Source: Actinomycetota bacterium (lineage in GTDB: Bacteria; Actinomycetota; Acidimicrobiia; Spongiisociales; UBA11373). From it: a stretch of 15,109 bases of DNA. Made by a program: the position numbers and the translations under genes. The stretch lies in contig DNGH01000088.1 of assembly GCA_003486285.1 (NCBI GenBank), positions 1 to 15,109 of the forward strand, written 5' to 3'. Shown here in pieces: positions 6,777 to 13,296 of the stretch. The notes beneath the pieces were generated by a model. It was not told where the DNA came from and did not search any database. It saw only the letters and a list, made by a program, of their open reading frames with translations. The number at the start of each line of letters is the position of its first letter. The stretch's first letter is position 1.

Positions 6777-7697
6777 TCAGATCAGGGTCACTTCGATCCA
6801 GCCCAGGCTGGACGACTGGACGTGCTCGGCATCGTCCCAACCGGCGTCGCTGTTGTCGGCGTCCCAGTAGGCGAGCGCCATCAATGCGGTCTGGCCTACG
6901 ACGAACTGGGCATCTCCGGCGTCACCCGTCTGGAGCGGCCGGCGGATCTCGAAGATCCAGGTGCCTTCGCCGTCGGCGACCGGGTTGGTGTGCCCAAACA
7001 CGCCGAGCAGGGAGTTCTCTGCGCCGGCGGCGTTGTCGTCTTCGCGGGTCTCAGGATCGGTGGACCACTCGTCGTCGAAGTTGCAGCCTGAGTCGTTGCC
7101 GAGATCCCCATCACCGGGACCGGCGCCGGTGGCTCCGCCTTGCTCCTCACCGATGGCGCACTCGAGTTCCCAGTGCCAGATGTCGACCATGCCCAGGCTG
7201 GTGTAGGATTCTTCCTCACCCTCGGAGTCGGAACCCATGTGGGGGCCGGCTGCCGCCTCGACGGCAAACATGACTGCGTTGGATGCCGAGAGGTGAGGAT
7301 CATCGGCGTTCCAGTTGAAGTCATCGTCGACGGTGAACAAGACGTAGAGGAACTCGCTGTCGTGGGCCACCTTGATGGTGGCGTTCTTCGCCTCGATGGT
7401 CTCCGTCGAGATGGCCTCGAGGGTGATGTCCAGGCCCGTGATGGCGGCCCAGTCCGACGCATCGCCATCCACGGTGATCGCGGCAGACGGGGCCTCGATG
7501 CGGAGCACGTTGTCGGCTGGAGCGGTCGTGGTCACTGCTTCGGTCGTCGTGACACCTTCGGTCGTGGTCGCGGCTTCGGTCGTGGTAGCGGCTGCGGTGG
7601 TGGAGACGGCTGCGGTGGTGGTCGCCGCATCGTCGTCGCCACAAGCAGCCATCACCAAGGCGAGAACCGCCACTAGGTAGAGAGTCCTTGTCTTCAT
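6777..7697 (-). CDS. Lipoprotein with ethylbenzene-dehydrogenase-type haem-binding domain
   Basis: This 306-aa secreted lipoprotein has a signal sequence of about 18 residues ending in the lipobox VMAAC (lipidated Cys19), then an acidic GDDD, then a low-complexity linker of repeated TTTEA-like units (about 25-60). The mature domain (about 63-306) resembles the cytochrome b-type gamma subunit of type II DMSO-reductase-family enzymes (ethylbenzene, selenate, chlorate or DMS dehydrogenase). It has IEAPSAAITVDGDASDWA at the start, a GMVDIWHWE segment (169-177) and a C-terminal GWIEVTL strand. In the family the b haem is held by Met and Lys. Met170 is a possible ligand, but I cannot identify the Lys with certainty. 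No alpha (molybdopterin) or beta subunit is present. It is the first gene of the respiratory operon, with GAGGAG seven bases before the ATG at 7697. The domain call is moderately secure and the physiological partner is unknown. Confidence 0.8.
   Translation of the reverse strand: MKTRTLYLVAVLALVMAACGDDDAATTTAAVSTTAAATTTEAATTTEGVTTTEAVTTTAPADNVLRIEAPSAAITVDGDASDWAAITGLDITLEAISTETIEAKNATIKVAHDSEFLYVLFTVDDDFNWNADDPHLSASNAVMFAVEAAAGPHMGSDSEGEEESYTSLGMVDIWHWELECAIGEEQGGATGAGPGDGDLGNDSGCNFDDEWSTDPETREDDNAAGAENSLLGVFGHTNPVADGEGTWIFEIRRPLQTGDAGDAQFVVGQTALMALAYWDADNSDAGWDDAEHVQSSSLGWIEVTLI
7521..7628. repeat. 18-bp in-frame tandem repeat encoding the Thr-rich linker (6 units)
   Basis: Six consecutive 18-base units start at 7521, 7539, 7557, 7575, 7593 and 7611, for example TTCGGTCGTGGTCGCGGC and TTCGGTCGTGGTAGCGGC. 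Units two to four are nearly identical and the others drift. On the coding strand each gives six residues of the type (A/V)TTTE(A/G), so copy-number change would keep the reading frame and only alter the spacer between lipid anchor and haem domain. Confidence 0.8.
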
Positions 7698-7704
7698 GAT
7701 CGGT

Positions 7705-7710
7705 CTCCTC
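7705..7710 (-). promoter_or_regulatory. Shine-Dalgarno GAGGAG of the haem-domain lipoprotein
   Basis: GAGGAG on the minus strand lies seven bases before the ATG at 7697. Together with the signal peptide that begins there, it selects this start over an in-frame reading from 7865. Confidence 0.7.
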
Positions 7711-7876
7711 GGGTCGTGTGCCGGTCGTGCGCCCACGCCACTCGGCGAGTCGCCACCTTGTCGTCGATGGCCGCGTCTGACGGTCGTACTGTCACCGCGC
7801 GCATCGTACGAGATGGGGCGCGGCGCAACCCCGACCGTTGGGGGGTGTTGAACCGCTCCGCCCAACGCTCGTGACC

Positions 7877-7891
7877 GGGACTTTCGGCCCT
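7877..7891. promoter_or_regulatory. DosR/DevR-box-like operator candidate
   Basis: The sequence GGGACTTTCGGCCCT matches the general form of actinobacterial DosR/DevR boxes (GGGACT-WW-half-site palindromes). The GGGACT half is intact and the other half is degenerate, GGCCCT rather than AGTCCC. It lies about 180 bases upstream of the haem lipoprotein start, ahead of the only -10-like element I can find. Chance occurrence is possible in a GC-rich genome. Confidence 0.35.
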
Positions 7892-7954
7892 AGGCGGGTG
7901 TGATGGGACGAGTCCGCCCTGATGGCCGGTAGCAGCAGCTACGAATCCCCCGGA

Positions 7955-8578
7955 TCAGTCGAAGACGCCGAGTCGAAGACCGGCCGCCACTGCTTCGGAC
8001 CGACTGTGCACACCGAGCTGCTTGAAGATCATCTGGAGCGCAGCGCGCACTGCGACCTCGGTGTGGCCCATCCGGGACGCGATCTCGCGATTCCCCAAAC
8101 CGGCGGCCACCAGGCGTAGGATCTCGCGTTCTTCGGACGACAACGGGCGCTGCGACGACGGGTGATCGTCGACCCTGGCGACGAGTGGAGCCGTCAACTC
8201 ACCCTGGAGGTAGTGCCCACCGCCCCCAACCGTGTGGATCGCCTTGATGAGCTCGTCGCGATCGGCGCTCTTCTTGATGTACCCGGCCGCCCCAAGGACG
8301 ATCGCCTGCCGCACCAGAGCGGAGTCGTCGTACATCGATAGCACCAGGACCGGAGGAGAGGCCTCGCGATCCTTGAGAGCCGAGAGCACCTCCAGGCCTG
8401 ACATCGTGGGCATGCGGATGTCGAGAAGGACGACATCCACCGCTACATCGTCGAGCATCGCCAACAGCTGACCACCATCAGACGCCTCGCCGGCGACCTC
8501 GATCGAAGGCTCGTTGACCAGCATCCATTTGATGCCGTCGCGCACGAGGGTGTGGTCGTCGACTATCAGCACCCTCAT
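7955..8578 (-). CDS. NarL/LuxR-family response regulator
   Basis: This 207-aa two-domain regulator has a receiver (1-120) with Asp7/Asp8, phospho-acceptor Asp53 in LLDIRMP, Ser81 and Lys102. It is joined by a short linker to a LuxR-type helix-turn-helix (about 145-200; LSSEEREILRLVAAG, then NREIASRMGHTEVAVRAAL). The start is taken as the ATG at 8578, which overlaps the kinase stop (ATGA, 8575-8578) and begins the canonical MRVLIVDDH strand. An upstream in-frame ATG at 8608 would add ten residues inside the kinase gene. The recognition helix reads AVRAALQMIF, lacking the Lys-Asn pair found in DosR-type TVKN helices, so its DNA target is probably not a DosR box. It is the likely partner of the adjacent kinase. 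Regulating the next operon, across the 257-base gap, is plausible but unproven. Confidence 0.95.
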   Translation of the reverse strand: MRVLIVDDHTLVRDGIKWMLVNEPSIEVAGEASDGGQLLAMLDDVAVDVVLLDIRMPTMSGLEVLSALKDREASPPVLVLSMYDDSALVRQAIVLGAAGYIKKSADRDELIKAIHTVGGGGHYLQGELTAPLVARVDDHPSSQRPLSSEEREILRLVAAGLGNREIASRMGHTEVAVRAALQMIFKQLGVHSRSEAVAAGLRLGVFD

Positions 8579-9930
8579 GGCTCCACCACCGGTTCGTCCC
8601 GAACCCACGCCCGAAACAGGGTGCCTCCGGTTTCACGCCTCACCACCCGGAGGCCTCCTCCGATGGCCTCGAGGCGGCTCCGGGTCGTCGAGAGGCCGAG
8701 ACCGGCGTCGCCCGGAAAGCCGGTGCCGTTGTCTTCGACGTCGAGGATTGTCCGATGGCTGCCCCGGGTCACCGCGATCGACACATTCGTCGCCGCGGCG
8801 TGTTTGCGGGCATTGGTGACCGCCTCGCGTGCCGCCCGGAACAAAGCGGTGCGGGACGCGTCGGACAACGAGTCGTGATCCCCGATTCTGAGAGTGATGT
8901 CGATCGTTGACTCACTACGGACATCATCGACCAGTCTGGTGAGGAGGGAATCGAGATCCTGGCGATCCAAGGCCGCTTGGTGAAGCCTCCCGAGCTCGGA
9001 GCGAAGCGTCCCATCGATCCAGCGGACGAGCTCGGCGACCCTGTCCAACTCCGCCGCCACCGGGCTTCCCGCCTCGACCTGGGACCGGCTTCCCTGGATC
9101 CCGTAGAGCACCCGATACAGCGGTTGGCCGATGTCGTCGTGCAGGGCGCCGATGATCCGGGTGCGCTCCTCCTCCTGGGCTCGAGCCAGGTCGGTGAGGA
9201 GCCTCTCCGCCTGGTCCCGCCGCCTGTCGAGTGCTCGAGTGTTCGCCGCGACGAGGACGAAGTTGAAGAGGAACAGGCTCGCCAGCCCCAGACCGACTCC
9301 CCACCAGACCCACCTGCGTATCGACGCCAGGTAGGAATGGAAGGAGGCGGACACCTCGTACACCTCGAATACCGCCGTCACCGCACCGGATTGGTCCACC
9401 ACCGGTACATGGAACTCCCATAGATGACCGAGGGTGCGCTCGGCGACATGGGCCTCGCTCGTCGTCTCGGCATGCCCGGCATGAGCGACGCCGCGAAACG
9501 CCTGAGCCAGGTCATCGGAGATTGGGTAGGTCTGTCCCACGATCTCGGCAAGGTCCGAGTAGAGGATGGTGCCACTCGCATCCCACACCTTCACCCGGAC
9601 GACGTCTATCTCGATGAATCGCTCGTCGATGGCGTCGCCCAGCATCACCAGATCCGGCACGCTTCCATCGGAGGCTCTGATCCTGCCCTCGTCGGCAAGC
9701 TCTTGCACCACCGTCGCGATCGTCTCCATGTGGGCGTTGCGGAGGCTGCGTTCGACGGAGCTCGGGATGCCGACTCCGAGGAGCACCGCCAACACCACCG
9801 ACGATCCCAGACCGAAGAGAGCTGCGCGACCGACTCCCCCGAGCACCTCCCATTCGGTCCGGAAACCCGAACGCAAGCGCGCCCAAAACGACGGGCGCTC
9901 ACCGGTTAGGGGTCGAGTCTCCCATGCCAT
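8575..9930 (-). CDS. NarX/DesK-type (HisKA_3) membrane sensor histidine kinase
   Basis: This 451-aa kinase has two membrane helices (about 36-56 and 207-228) enclosing an extracytoplasmic sensor of about 150 residues (57-206). The sensor looks Cache-like, with a DASGTILYSDLAEIVGQTY segment (117-135), but this is not confirmed. The cytoplasmic part has a short coiled linker, the HisKA_3 box ALHDDIGQPL with phospho-His264 in an HDxxxQ motif, and an HATPase domain with Asn373 (VTNARKHA), DNGTGF (400-405) and GLGLSTTRSRLEAIGG (410-425). Its stop overlaps the regulator start, and its ATG follows the guaA stop after only seven bases. I see no cysteine or haem-binding motif in the sensor part, so ligand prediction is not possible. 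Confidence 0.93.
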   Translation of the reverse strand: MAWETRPLTGERPSFWARLRSGFRTEWEVLGGVGRAALFGLGSSVVLAVLLGVGIPSSVERSLRNAHMETIATVVQELADEGRIRASDGSVPDLVMLGDAIDERFIEIDVVRVKVWDASGTILYSDLAEIVGQTYPISDDLAQAFRGVAHAGHAETTSEAHVAERTLGHLWEFHVPVVDQSGAVTAVFEVYEVSASFHSYLASIRRWVWWGVGLGLASLFLFNFVLVAANTRALDRRRDQAERLLTDLARAQEEERTRIIGALHDDIGQPLYRVLYGIQGSRSQVEAGSPVAAELDRVAELVRWIDGTLRSELGRLHQAALDRQDLDSLLTRLVDDVRSESTIDITLRIGDHDSLSDASRTALFRAAREAVTNARKHAAATNVSIAVTRGSHRTILDVEDNGTGFPGDAGLGLSTTRSRLEAIGGGLRVVRRETGGTLFRAWVRDEPVVEP

Positions 9931-9937
9931 GCCCGCA

Positions 9938-11470
9938 CTACTCCCACTCGATCGTCGCCGGGGGCTTGGACGACACGTCGTAGGCGACCCGGTTGATCCC
10001 CGGGACCTCGTTGATGACCCGGGAGGAGATCCGTTCCAGCACCTCGTAGGGAAGCCGGGCCCAGTCGGCGGTCATGGCGTCCTCCGACGTCACCGCTCGT
10101 ACGATCAGCGGGTAGGCGTAGGTGCGCTCGTCGCCCTGTACCCCCACCGAGCGGATCGCTGGAAGCACCCCGAAGGCTTGCCAGATCTCCCGGTAGAGCC
10201 CGGCGCGCCGGATCTCCTCGAGGATCACGGCATCGGCGCGCCGGAGGATGTCGAGGCGTTCCGCGGTGACCTCACCGATGATCCGCACCGCGAGTCCGGG
10301 GCCGGGGAAGGGCTGACGCCAGACGATGTCCTCGGGAAGCCCCAACTCCTCTCCCACCGCTCGAACCTCGTCCTTGAATAGGTCGCGCAGAGGCTCGATC
10401 AGTTCGAAATCCATGTCCTCGGGGAGCCCGCCGACGTTGTGGTGGCTCTTGATCCGGGCGGCATCCCGGGTTCCCGACTCGATCACGTCCGGATAGAGGG
10501 TCCCCTGAACCAGGTACCGGGCGCCCGCGATGCCGGCGGCGACGTCCTCGAAGACCCGAATGAAGGTCTCGCCGATGATCATGCGCTTCCGCTCGGGATC
10601 GGTGACTCCCGCCAGGGCGCCGAGAAAGCGCTCGGCGGCGTCGACGTGGATCAGGTCCCCGGCCATCGAGGCGCGGAAGGTCTCCACCACCTGCTCCGCC
10701 TCGCCGAGCCGCAGCAGGCCGTGATCGACGAACACACAGGTGAGGCGGTGCCCCACCGCGCGATGCACCAGGGCGGCCGCCACCGCCGAATCCACCCCGC
10801 CGCTCAAGCCGCAGATCACCCGGCCGTCGGGCGCCTGGGACCGGACCGCAGCCACCGCCTGCTCGATGATGCCGACGTGGGTCCAGGTGGGTCGCGCCCG
10901 GCACACGTCGTGGAGGAAGTGGCGCAGGATCTCCTGACCGCGGGGAGTATGGCCGACCTCGGGGTGGAACTGCACCCCGCAGAATCCACGGTCGGGATCC
11001 TCCATCGCCGCCACCGGGGAAGCCACGGTGGTGGCGGTCACGACGAACCCGGGGGGTGCCTTGACCACCGCGTCGCGGTGGCTCATCCACACCTGCTGGC
11101 TCTCGGGGAGGTCCGTGAACAGGGCGGCACCCGGGTCGGCCTGGAGTTCGGTGCGACCGAATTCCGCGGTGTCGGTGCGCACCACCTCGCCTCCGAGAGC
11201 ATGGGCGAGCACCTGGTGCCCGTAACAGATGCCGAGGATCGGGATCCCCAGCTCGAGGATCGCCGGGTCCAGGTCGTAGGCATCCTCCGCGTACACCGAG
11301 GCCGGGCCGCCGGACAGGATGATCCCCACCGGCCGGCGTGCCGCCACCTCGGCGGCAGTGACGTTGCGGGGCACGATCTCCGAATAGACGTGAGCCTCAC
11401 GGACCCGGCGGGCGATGAGCTGGGCATACTGGGCACCGAAGTCGACGACGAGGACCCTGTCGGCGGCCAT
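9938..11470 (-). CDS. guaA: GMP synthase (glutamine-hydrolysing)
   Basis: This full-length 510-aa enzyme converts XMP, glutamine and ATP to GMP, the last step of guanine nucleotide synthesis. The N-terminal class I glutaminase has the triad Cys82 (GICYGHQ), His169 and Glu171 (QFHPEV). The ATP pyrophosphatase domain has the P-loop SGGVDS (223-228). The C-terminal dimerisation domain ends in KPPATIEWE as in the family, and GPGLAVRIIGEVT is also intact. The ATG at 11470 shares one base with the guaB3 stop (TGATG), so the two are translationally coupled. The two-component genes follow after seven bases. Confidence 0.98.
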   Translation of the reverse strand: MAADRVLVVDFGAQYAQLIARRVREAHVYSEIVPRNVTAAEVAARRPVGIILSGGPASVYAEDAYDLDPAILELGIPILGICYGHQVLAHALGGEVVRTDTAEFGRTELQADPGAALFTDLPESQQVWMSHRDAVVKAPPGFVVTATTVASPVAAMEDPDRGFCGVQFHPEVGHTPRGQEILRHFLHDVCRARPTWTHVGIIEQAVAAVRSQAPDGRVICGLSGGVDSAVAAALVHRAVGHRLTCVFVDHGLLRLGEAEQVVETFRASMAGDLIHVDAAERFLGALAGVTDPERKRMIIGETFIRVFEDVAAGIAGARYLVQGTLYPDVIESGTRDAARIKSHHNVGGLPEDMDFELIEPLRDLFKDEVRAVGEELGLPEDIVWRQPFPGPGLAVRIIGEVTAERLDILRRADAVILEEIRRAGLYREIWQAFGVLPAIRSVGVQGDERTYAYPLIVRAVTSEDAMTADWARLPYEVLERISSRVINEVPGINRVAYDVSSKPPATIEWE

Positions 11471-12627
11471 CAGCCCATGCCGACGTGCTGCTCACGCTGC
11501 AGCGCCTTGCCTTCGGTGCGAAGCGCCGGAGCGACCATGACCTCCGCCTTCTGGAACTCCTTGAGATCGGCGTACCCGGTGGTCGCCATCGACACCCGCA
11601 GCGCCCCGAACAGATTGCGGCGGCCGTCGTTCTCATGAGCCGGGCCCATCAGGATCTCTTCGAGAGTCCCCAACGCCCCCACCTTGACGCGGGCACCCCG
11701 GGGAAGGGTGGGATGGAAGGTGGCCATGCCCCAGTGGTAGCCCTTGCCCGGCGCCTCGGTGGCGGCGGCGATCGGCGACCCCAGCATCACGGCATCGGCT
11801 CCGCAGGCGACTGCCTTGGAGATGTCGCCGCCGGTGCGCATCCCACCGTCGGCGATCACGTGGACGTATCGCCCCGCCTCGTCCAGGTAGCGGCTTCGGG
11901 CACCGGCGGCATCGGCGATCGCAGTGGCCTGAGGCACCCCGACGCCGAGCACCCCCCGGGTGGTGCAGGCCGCACCCGGGCCGACGCCGACCAGCACCCC
12001 GATGGCTCCGGTGCGCATCAGGTGCAGGGCGGTGGAGAACGAGGCGCAGCCCCCAAGGATCACCGGGAGGTCGAAGTTGGCGACAAAGCGCTTGAGGTCG
12101 AGCGGCTCGGTCCGCGTGGAGACGTGCTCCGCCGACACCACCGTCCCCTGGACCACCAGGATGTCGAGACCTGCCTTCACGGTCAGCGGGGCGAACTCGG
12201 GCACCCGCTGCGGGGTGAGGCTGGCGGCGGTGACGATCCCGGCAGCCTTCATCTCCTTGATGCGCTGTCCCACCAGGTCGGGCTTGATCGGCTCCAGGTA
12301 GATCTCCTGCATCCGCCGCGTGGCCTTCTCGGAAGGCAGCTCCGCGATCTCGTCGAAGGCGACCTCGGGGTCCTCGTATCGCGTCCACAGCCCTTCGAGG
12401 TTGAGCACGCCGAGGCCGCCCAGCTTCCCGATGGCGATGGCCGTCGCCGGGCTGACCGCGGAGTCCATCCCCGAGGCGAGCAGGGGCAACTCGAACCGGT
12501 AGGCATCGATCTGCCAGGAGATGTCGACGTCGTCGGGGTCCCGGGTGCGCCGGCTCGGCACGATGGCGATGTCGTCGAGCCCCCAGGCCCGTCTCGCGGT
12601 CTTGCCCTTGCCGATCTCGATGTCCAT
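11470..12627 (-). CDS. guaB3: GuaB3-family IMP dehydrogenase paralogue
   Basis: This 385-aa TIM-barrel protein begins with the characteristic MDIEIGKGKTARRAWGLDD and continues with IAIVPSRRTRD, matching the GuaB3 family of Actinomycetota. The IMPDH catalytic loop GPGAACTTRGV is present with Cys221. The phosphate-binding segment VIADGGMRTGGD (258-269) and the C-terminal region with MGPAHENDGRRNLFGALR are also present. CBS domains are absent, as expected for GuaB3. It is coupled to guaA by TGATG. No good ribosome site precedes the ATG at 12627, where the upstream bases are CCTCGCCCCCAC, so a leaderless or weakly initiated message is possible. It probably acts in purine interconversion (IMP to XMP, or GMP reductase-like activity). 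The paralogue's exact role is not shown by sequence alone. Confidence 0.93.
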   Translation of the reverse strand: MDIEIGKGKTARRAWGLDDIAIVPSRRTRDPDDVDISWQIDAYRFELPLLASGMDSAVSPATAIAIGKLGGLGVLNLEGLWTRYEDPEVAFDEIAELPSEKATRRMQEIYLEPIKPDLVGQRIKEMKAAGIVTAASLTPQRVPEFAPLTVKAGLDILVVQGTVVSAEHVSTRTEPLDLKRFVANFDLPVILGGCASFSTALHLMRTGAIGVLVGVGPGAACTTRGVLGVGVPQATAIADAAGARSRYLDEAGRYVHVIADGGMRTGGDISKAVACGADAVMLGSPIAAATEAPGKGYHWGMATFHPTLPRGARVKVGALGTLEEILMGPAHENDGRRNLFGALRVSMATTGYADLKEFQKAEVMVAPALRTEGKALQREQHVGMG

Positions 12628-12680
12628 GTGGGGGCGAGGTTAGAGCACGAACCCGGTCCCCGCCGCAGGGGGTTTAGCCG

Positions 12681-12701
12681 GCAGCCTGCAGCGTGCAGCC
12701 C
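12681..12701. repeat. Heptamer array, left flank of the four-helix-bundle gene
   Basis: Three units GCAGCCT, GCAGCGT and GCAGCCC lie in tandem, immediately before a perfect hairpin. The reverse complement of the right-hand array reads GCAGCTT repeated. The 20-base arm here (GCAGCCTGCAGCGTGCAGCC) matches it at 17 of 20 positions, so the two arrays form an imperfect inverted repeat around the gene. Confidence 0.7.
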
Positions 12702-12715
12702 CACCGAAGGTGGGG
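12699..12715. other. Perfect 7-bp hairpin CCCCACC-GAA-GGTGGGG
   Basis: A seven-base-pair GC-rich stem closes a three-base loop. No T-tract follows on either strand, so it does not look like a standard intrinsic terminator. It lies in the divergent region between guaB3 and the four-helix-bundle gene and overlaps the end of the left heptamer array, where it could act as a leader structure for guaB3 or as part of the repeat-flanked element. Confidence 0.6.
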
Positions 12716-12745
12716 GTGGCGTCATCTGCATCTCCGCCGACTGTC

Positions 12746-12774
12746 TTGACACGGGTTGCCACCGGCGGTAGTGG
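12746..12774 (+). promoter_or_regulatory. Candidate promoter for the four-helix-bundle gene
   Basis: A perfect -35 hexamer TTGACA (12746-12751) is followed after 17 bases by TAGTGG (12769-12774), a poor -10. The start point predicted from this spacing falls at about the GTG start codon (12781), so a leaderless transcript is possible. Confidence 0.35.
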
Positions 12775-12780
12775 TGGGGA

Positions 12781-13134
12781 GTGCGGGACTTCCGAAACCT
12801 AATCGCATGGCAAAAGGCGCACTCTGCGGCTCTGCGCGTGTACTCGACCACGTCTCGAATGCCGGCCGCCGAGAGATACGGCCTCCAGGCCCAGATCAGG
12901 AGGGCGGCAGTCTCGGTTACGGCGAACATCGCCGAGGGCGCGGGGAGGGGTACCAATGCCGACTTCGCCAGGTTCCTGTCGATCGCTTCAGGAAGCGCCA
13001 GCGAACTACAGGCGGAACTGGAACTGGCGGGCGAACTTGGCTACCTCGACGAGGGCTGGGGCGACACGCTGAAGCTGGTGCACGAGGTCAAGCGCCTTCT
13101 CCACGCGCTGATACGCGAAACCCCGTCTGGGTAG
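12781..13134 (+). CDS. Four-helix-bundle protein (S23/bAvd-like, 23S-rRNA intervening-sequence protein family)
   Basis: This complete 117-aa protein starts at GTG and matches the TIGR02436/PF05635-type family in its signature segments: DFRNLIAWQKAH (3-14), ERYGLQAQIRRAAVSVTANIAEG (31-53) and FARFLSIASGSASELQAEL (62-80). It is largely helical and basic. Members are found in 23S rRNA intervening sequences and, as Avd, beside diversity-generating retroelements, where a related protein binds nucleic acid and reverse transcriptase. Neither an rRNA gene nor a reverse transcriptase is present in this window, so it is a stand-alone copy of unknown function. It is the only plus-strand gene between guaB3 and the right-edge gene. 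Heptamer arrays in inverted orientation flank it. The GTG start has only a weak GGTGGGGA upstream. Confidence 0.92.
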   Translation: MRDFRNLIAWQKAHSAALRVYSTTSRMPAAERYGLQAQIRRAAVSVTANIAEGAGRGTNADFARFLSIASGSASELQAELELAGELGYLDEGWGDTLKLVHEVKRLLHALIRETPSG

Positions 13135-13251
13135 ACATCCGGCTCGGACAGTCGCAGACCAGTTGCGGAGAGCGGGCTTGGCTCACGCTGGATGAGGTCC
13201 TCAGTCACTCCCCACAACATCCCCTTCAGATTCGTGGAGCACATCGGGCTG

Positions 13252-13286
13252 AGCTGCAAGCTGCAAGCTGCAAGCTGCCACCTGCC
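13252..13286. repeat. Heptamer array, right flank of the four-helix-bundle gene
   Basis: There are five tandem units: AGCTGCA three times, then AGCTGCC and ACCTGCC. They lie 117 bases after the S23-type stop codon and 10 bases before the trpS stop, in the convergent gap. Read on the minus strand the unit is GCAGCTT, close to the GCAGCNT unit of the left array. The rest of the gap 13135-13251 shows no ORF, rRNA-like segment or terminator that I can support. Confidence 0.8.
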
Positions 13287-13296
13287 AGGGCATCCA

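Larger units (their letters stand above)
7698..7954 (-). promoter_or_regulatory. 257-base intergenic region upstream of the respiratory operon
   Basis: This is the longest non-coding stretch in the window, between the response regulator stop and the lipoprotein start. On the minus strand it holds, in order, a DosR-box-like palindrome (7877-7891), an imperfect hairpin with arms CCCAAC/GTTGGG (7837-7842 with 7861-7866) and a TANNNT-type -10 candidate TACGAT (7803-7808) without a convincing -35. Next comes an inverted repeat TGAC-N9-GTCA (7778-7794) near the start point the -10 would predict. There is no clear T-rich terminator after the response regulator, so read-through cannot be excluded. 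I see no ORF with coding character. Confidence 0.45.

Noticed and set aside
5531..7273. A 580-codon plus-strand open frame opposite the flavoprotein and lipoprotein genes
   Set aside because: Its translation is rich in Arg, Asp and His with no domain. It is the antisense shadow of well-supported minus-strand genes in GC-rich DNA.
7837..7866. Intrinsic terminator between the regulator and lipoprotein genes
   Set aside because: The stem is short with a mismatch and there is no T-tract on either strand.
7905..7915. Second DosR-like box GGGACGAGTCC
   Set aside because: The half-sites are two bases apart instead of four, so the geometry does not fit the known operator.
10439..11638. A 399-codon plus-strand open frame over guaA and the end of guaB3
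   Set aside because: It has no recognisable motif and lies antisense to catalytic domains of GMP synthase.
12781..13134. Diversity-generating retroelement accessory gene (Avd) with template/variable repeats
   Set aside because: No reverse transcriptase, no long template/variable repeat pair and no adenine-biased variation is visible in the window.
12781..13134. 23S rRNA intervening sequence
   Set aside because: Flanking sequence is protein-coding (guaB3, trpS). No rRNA segment surrounds it.
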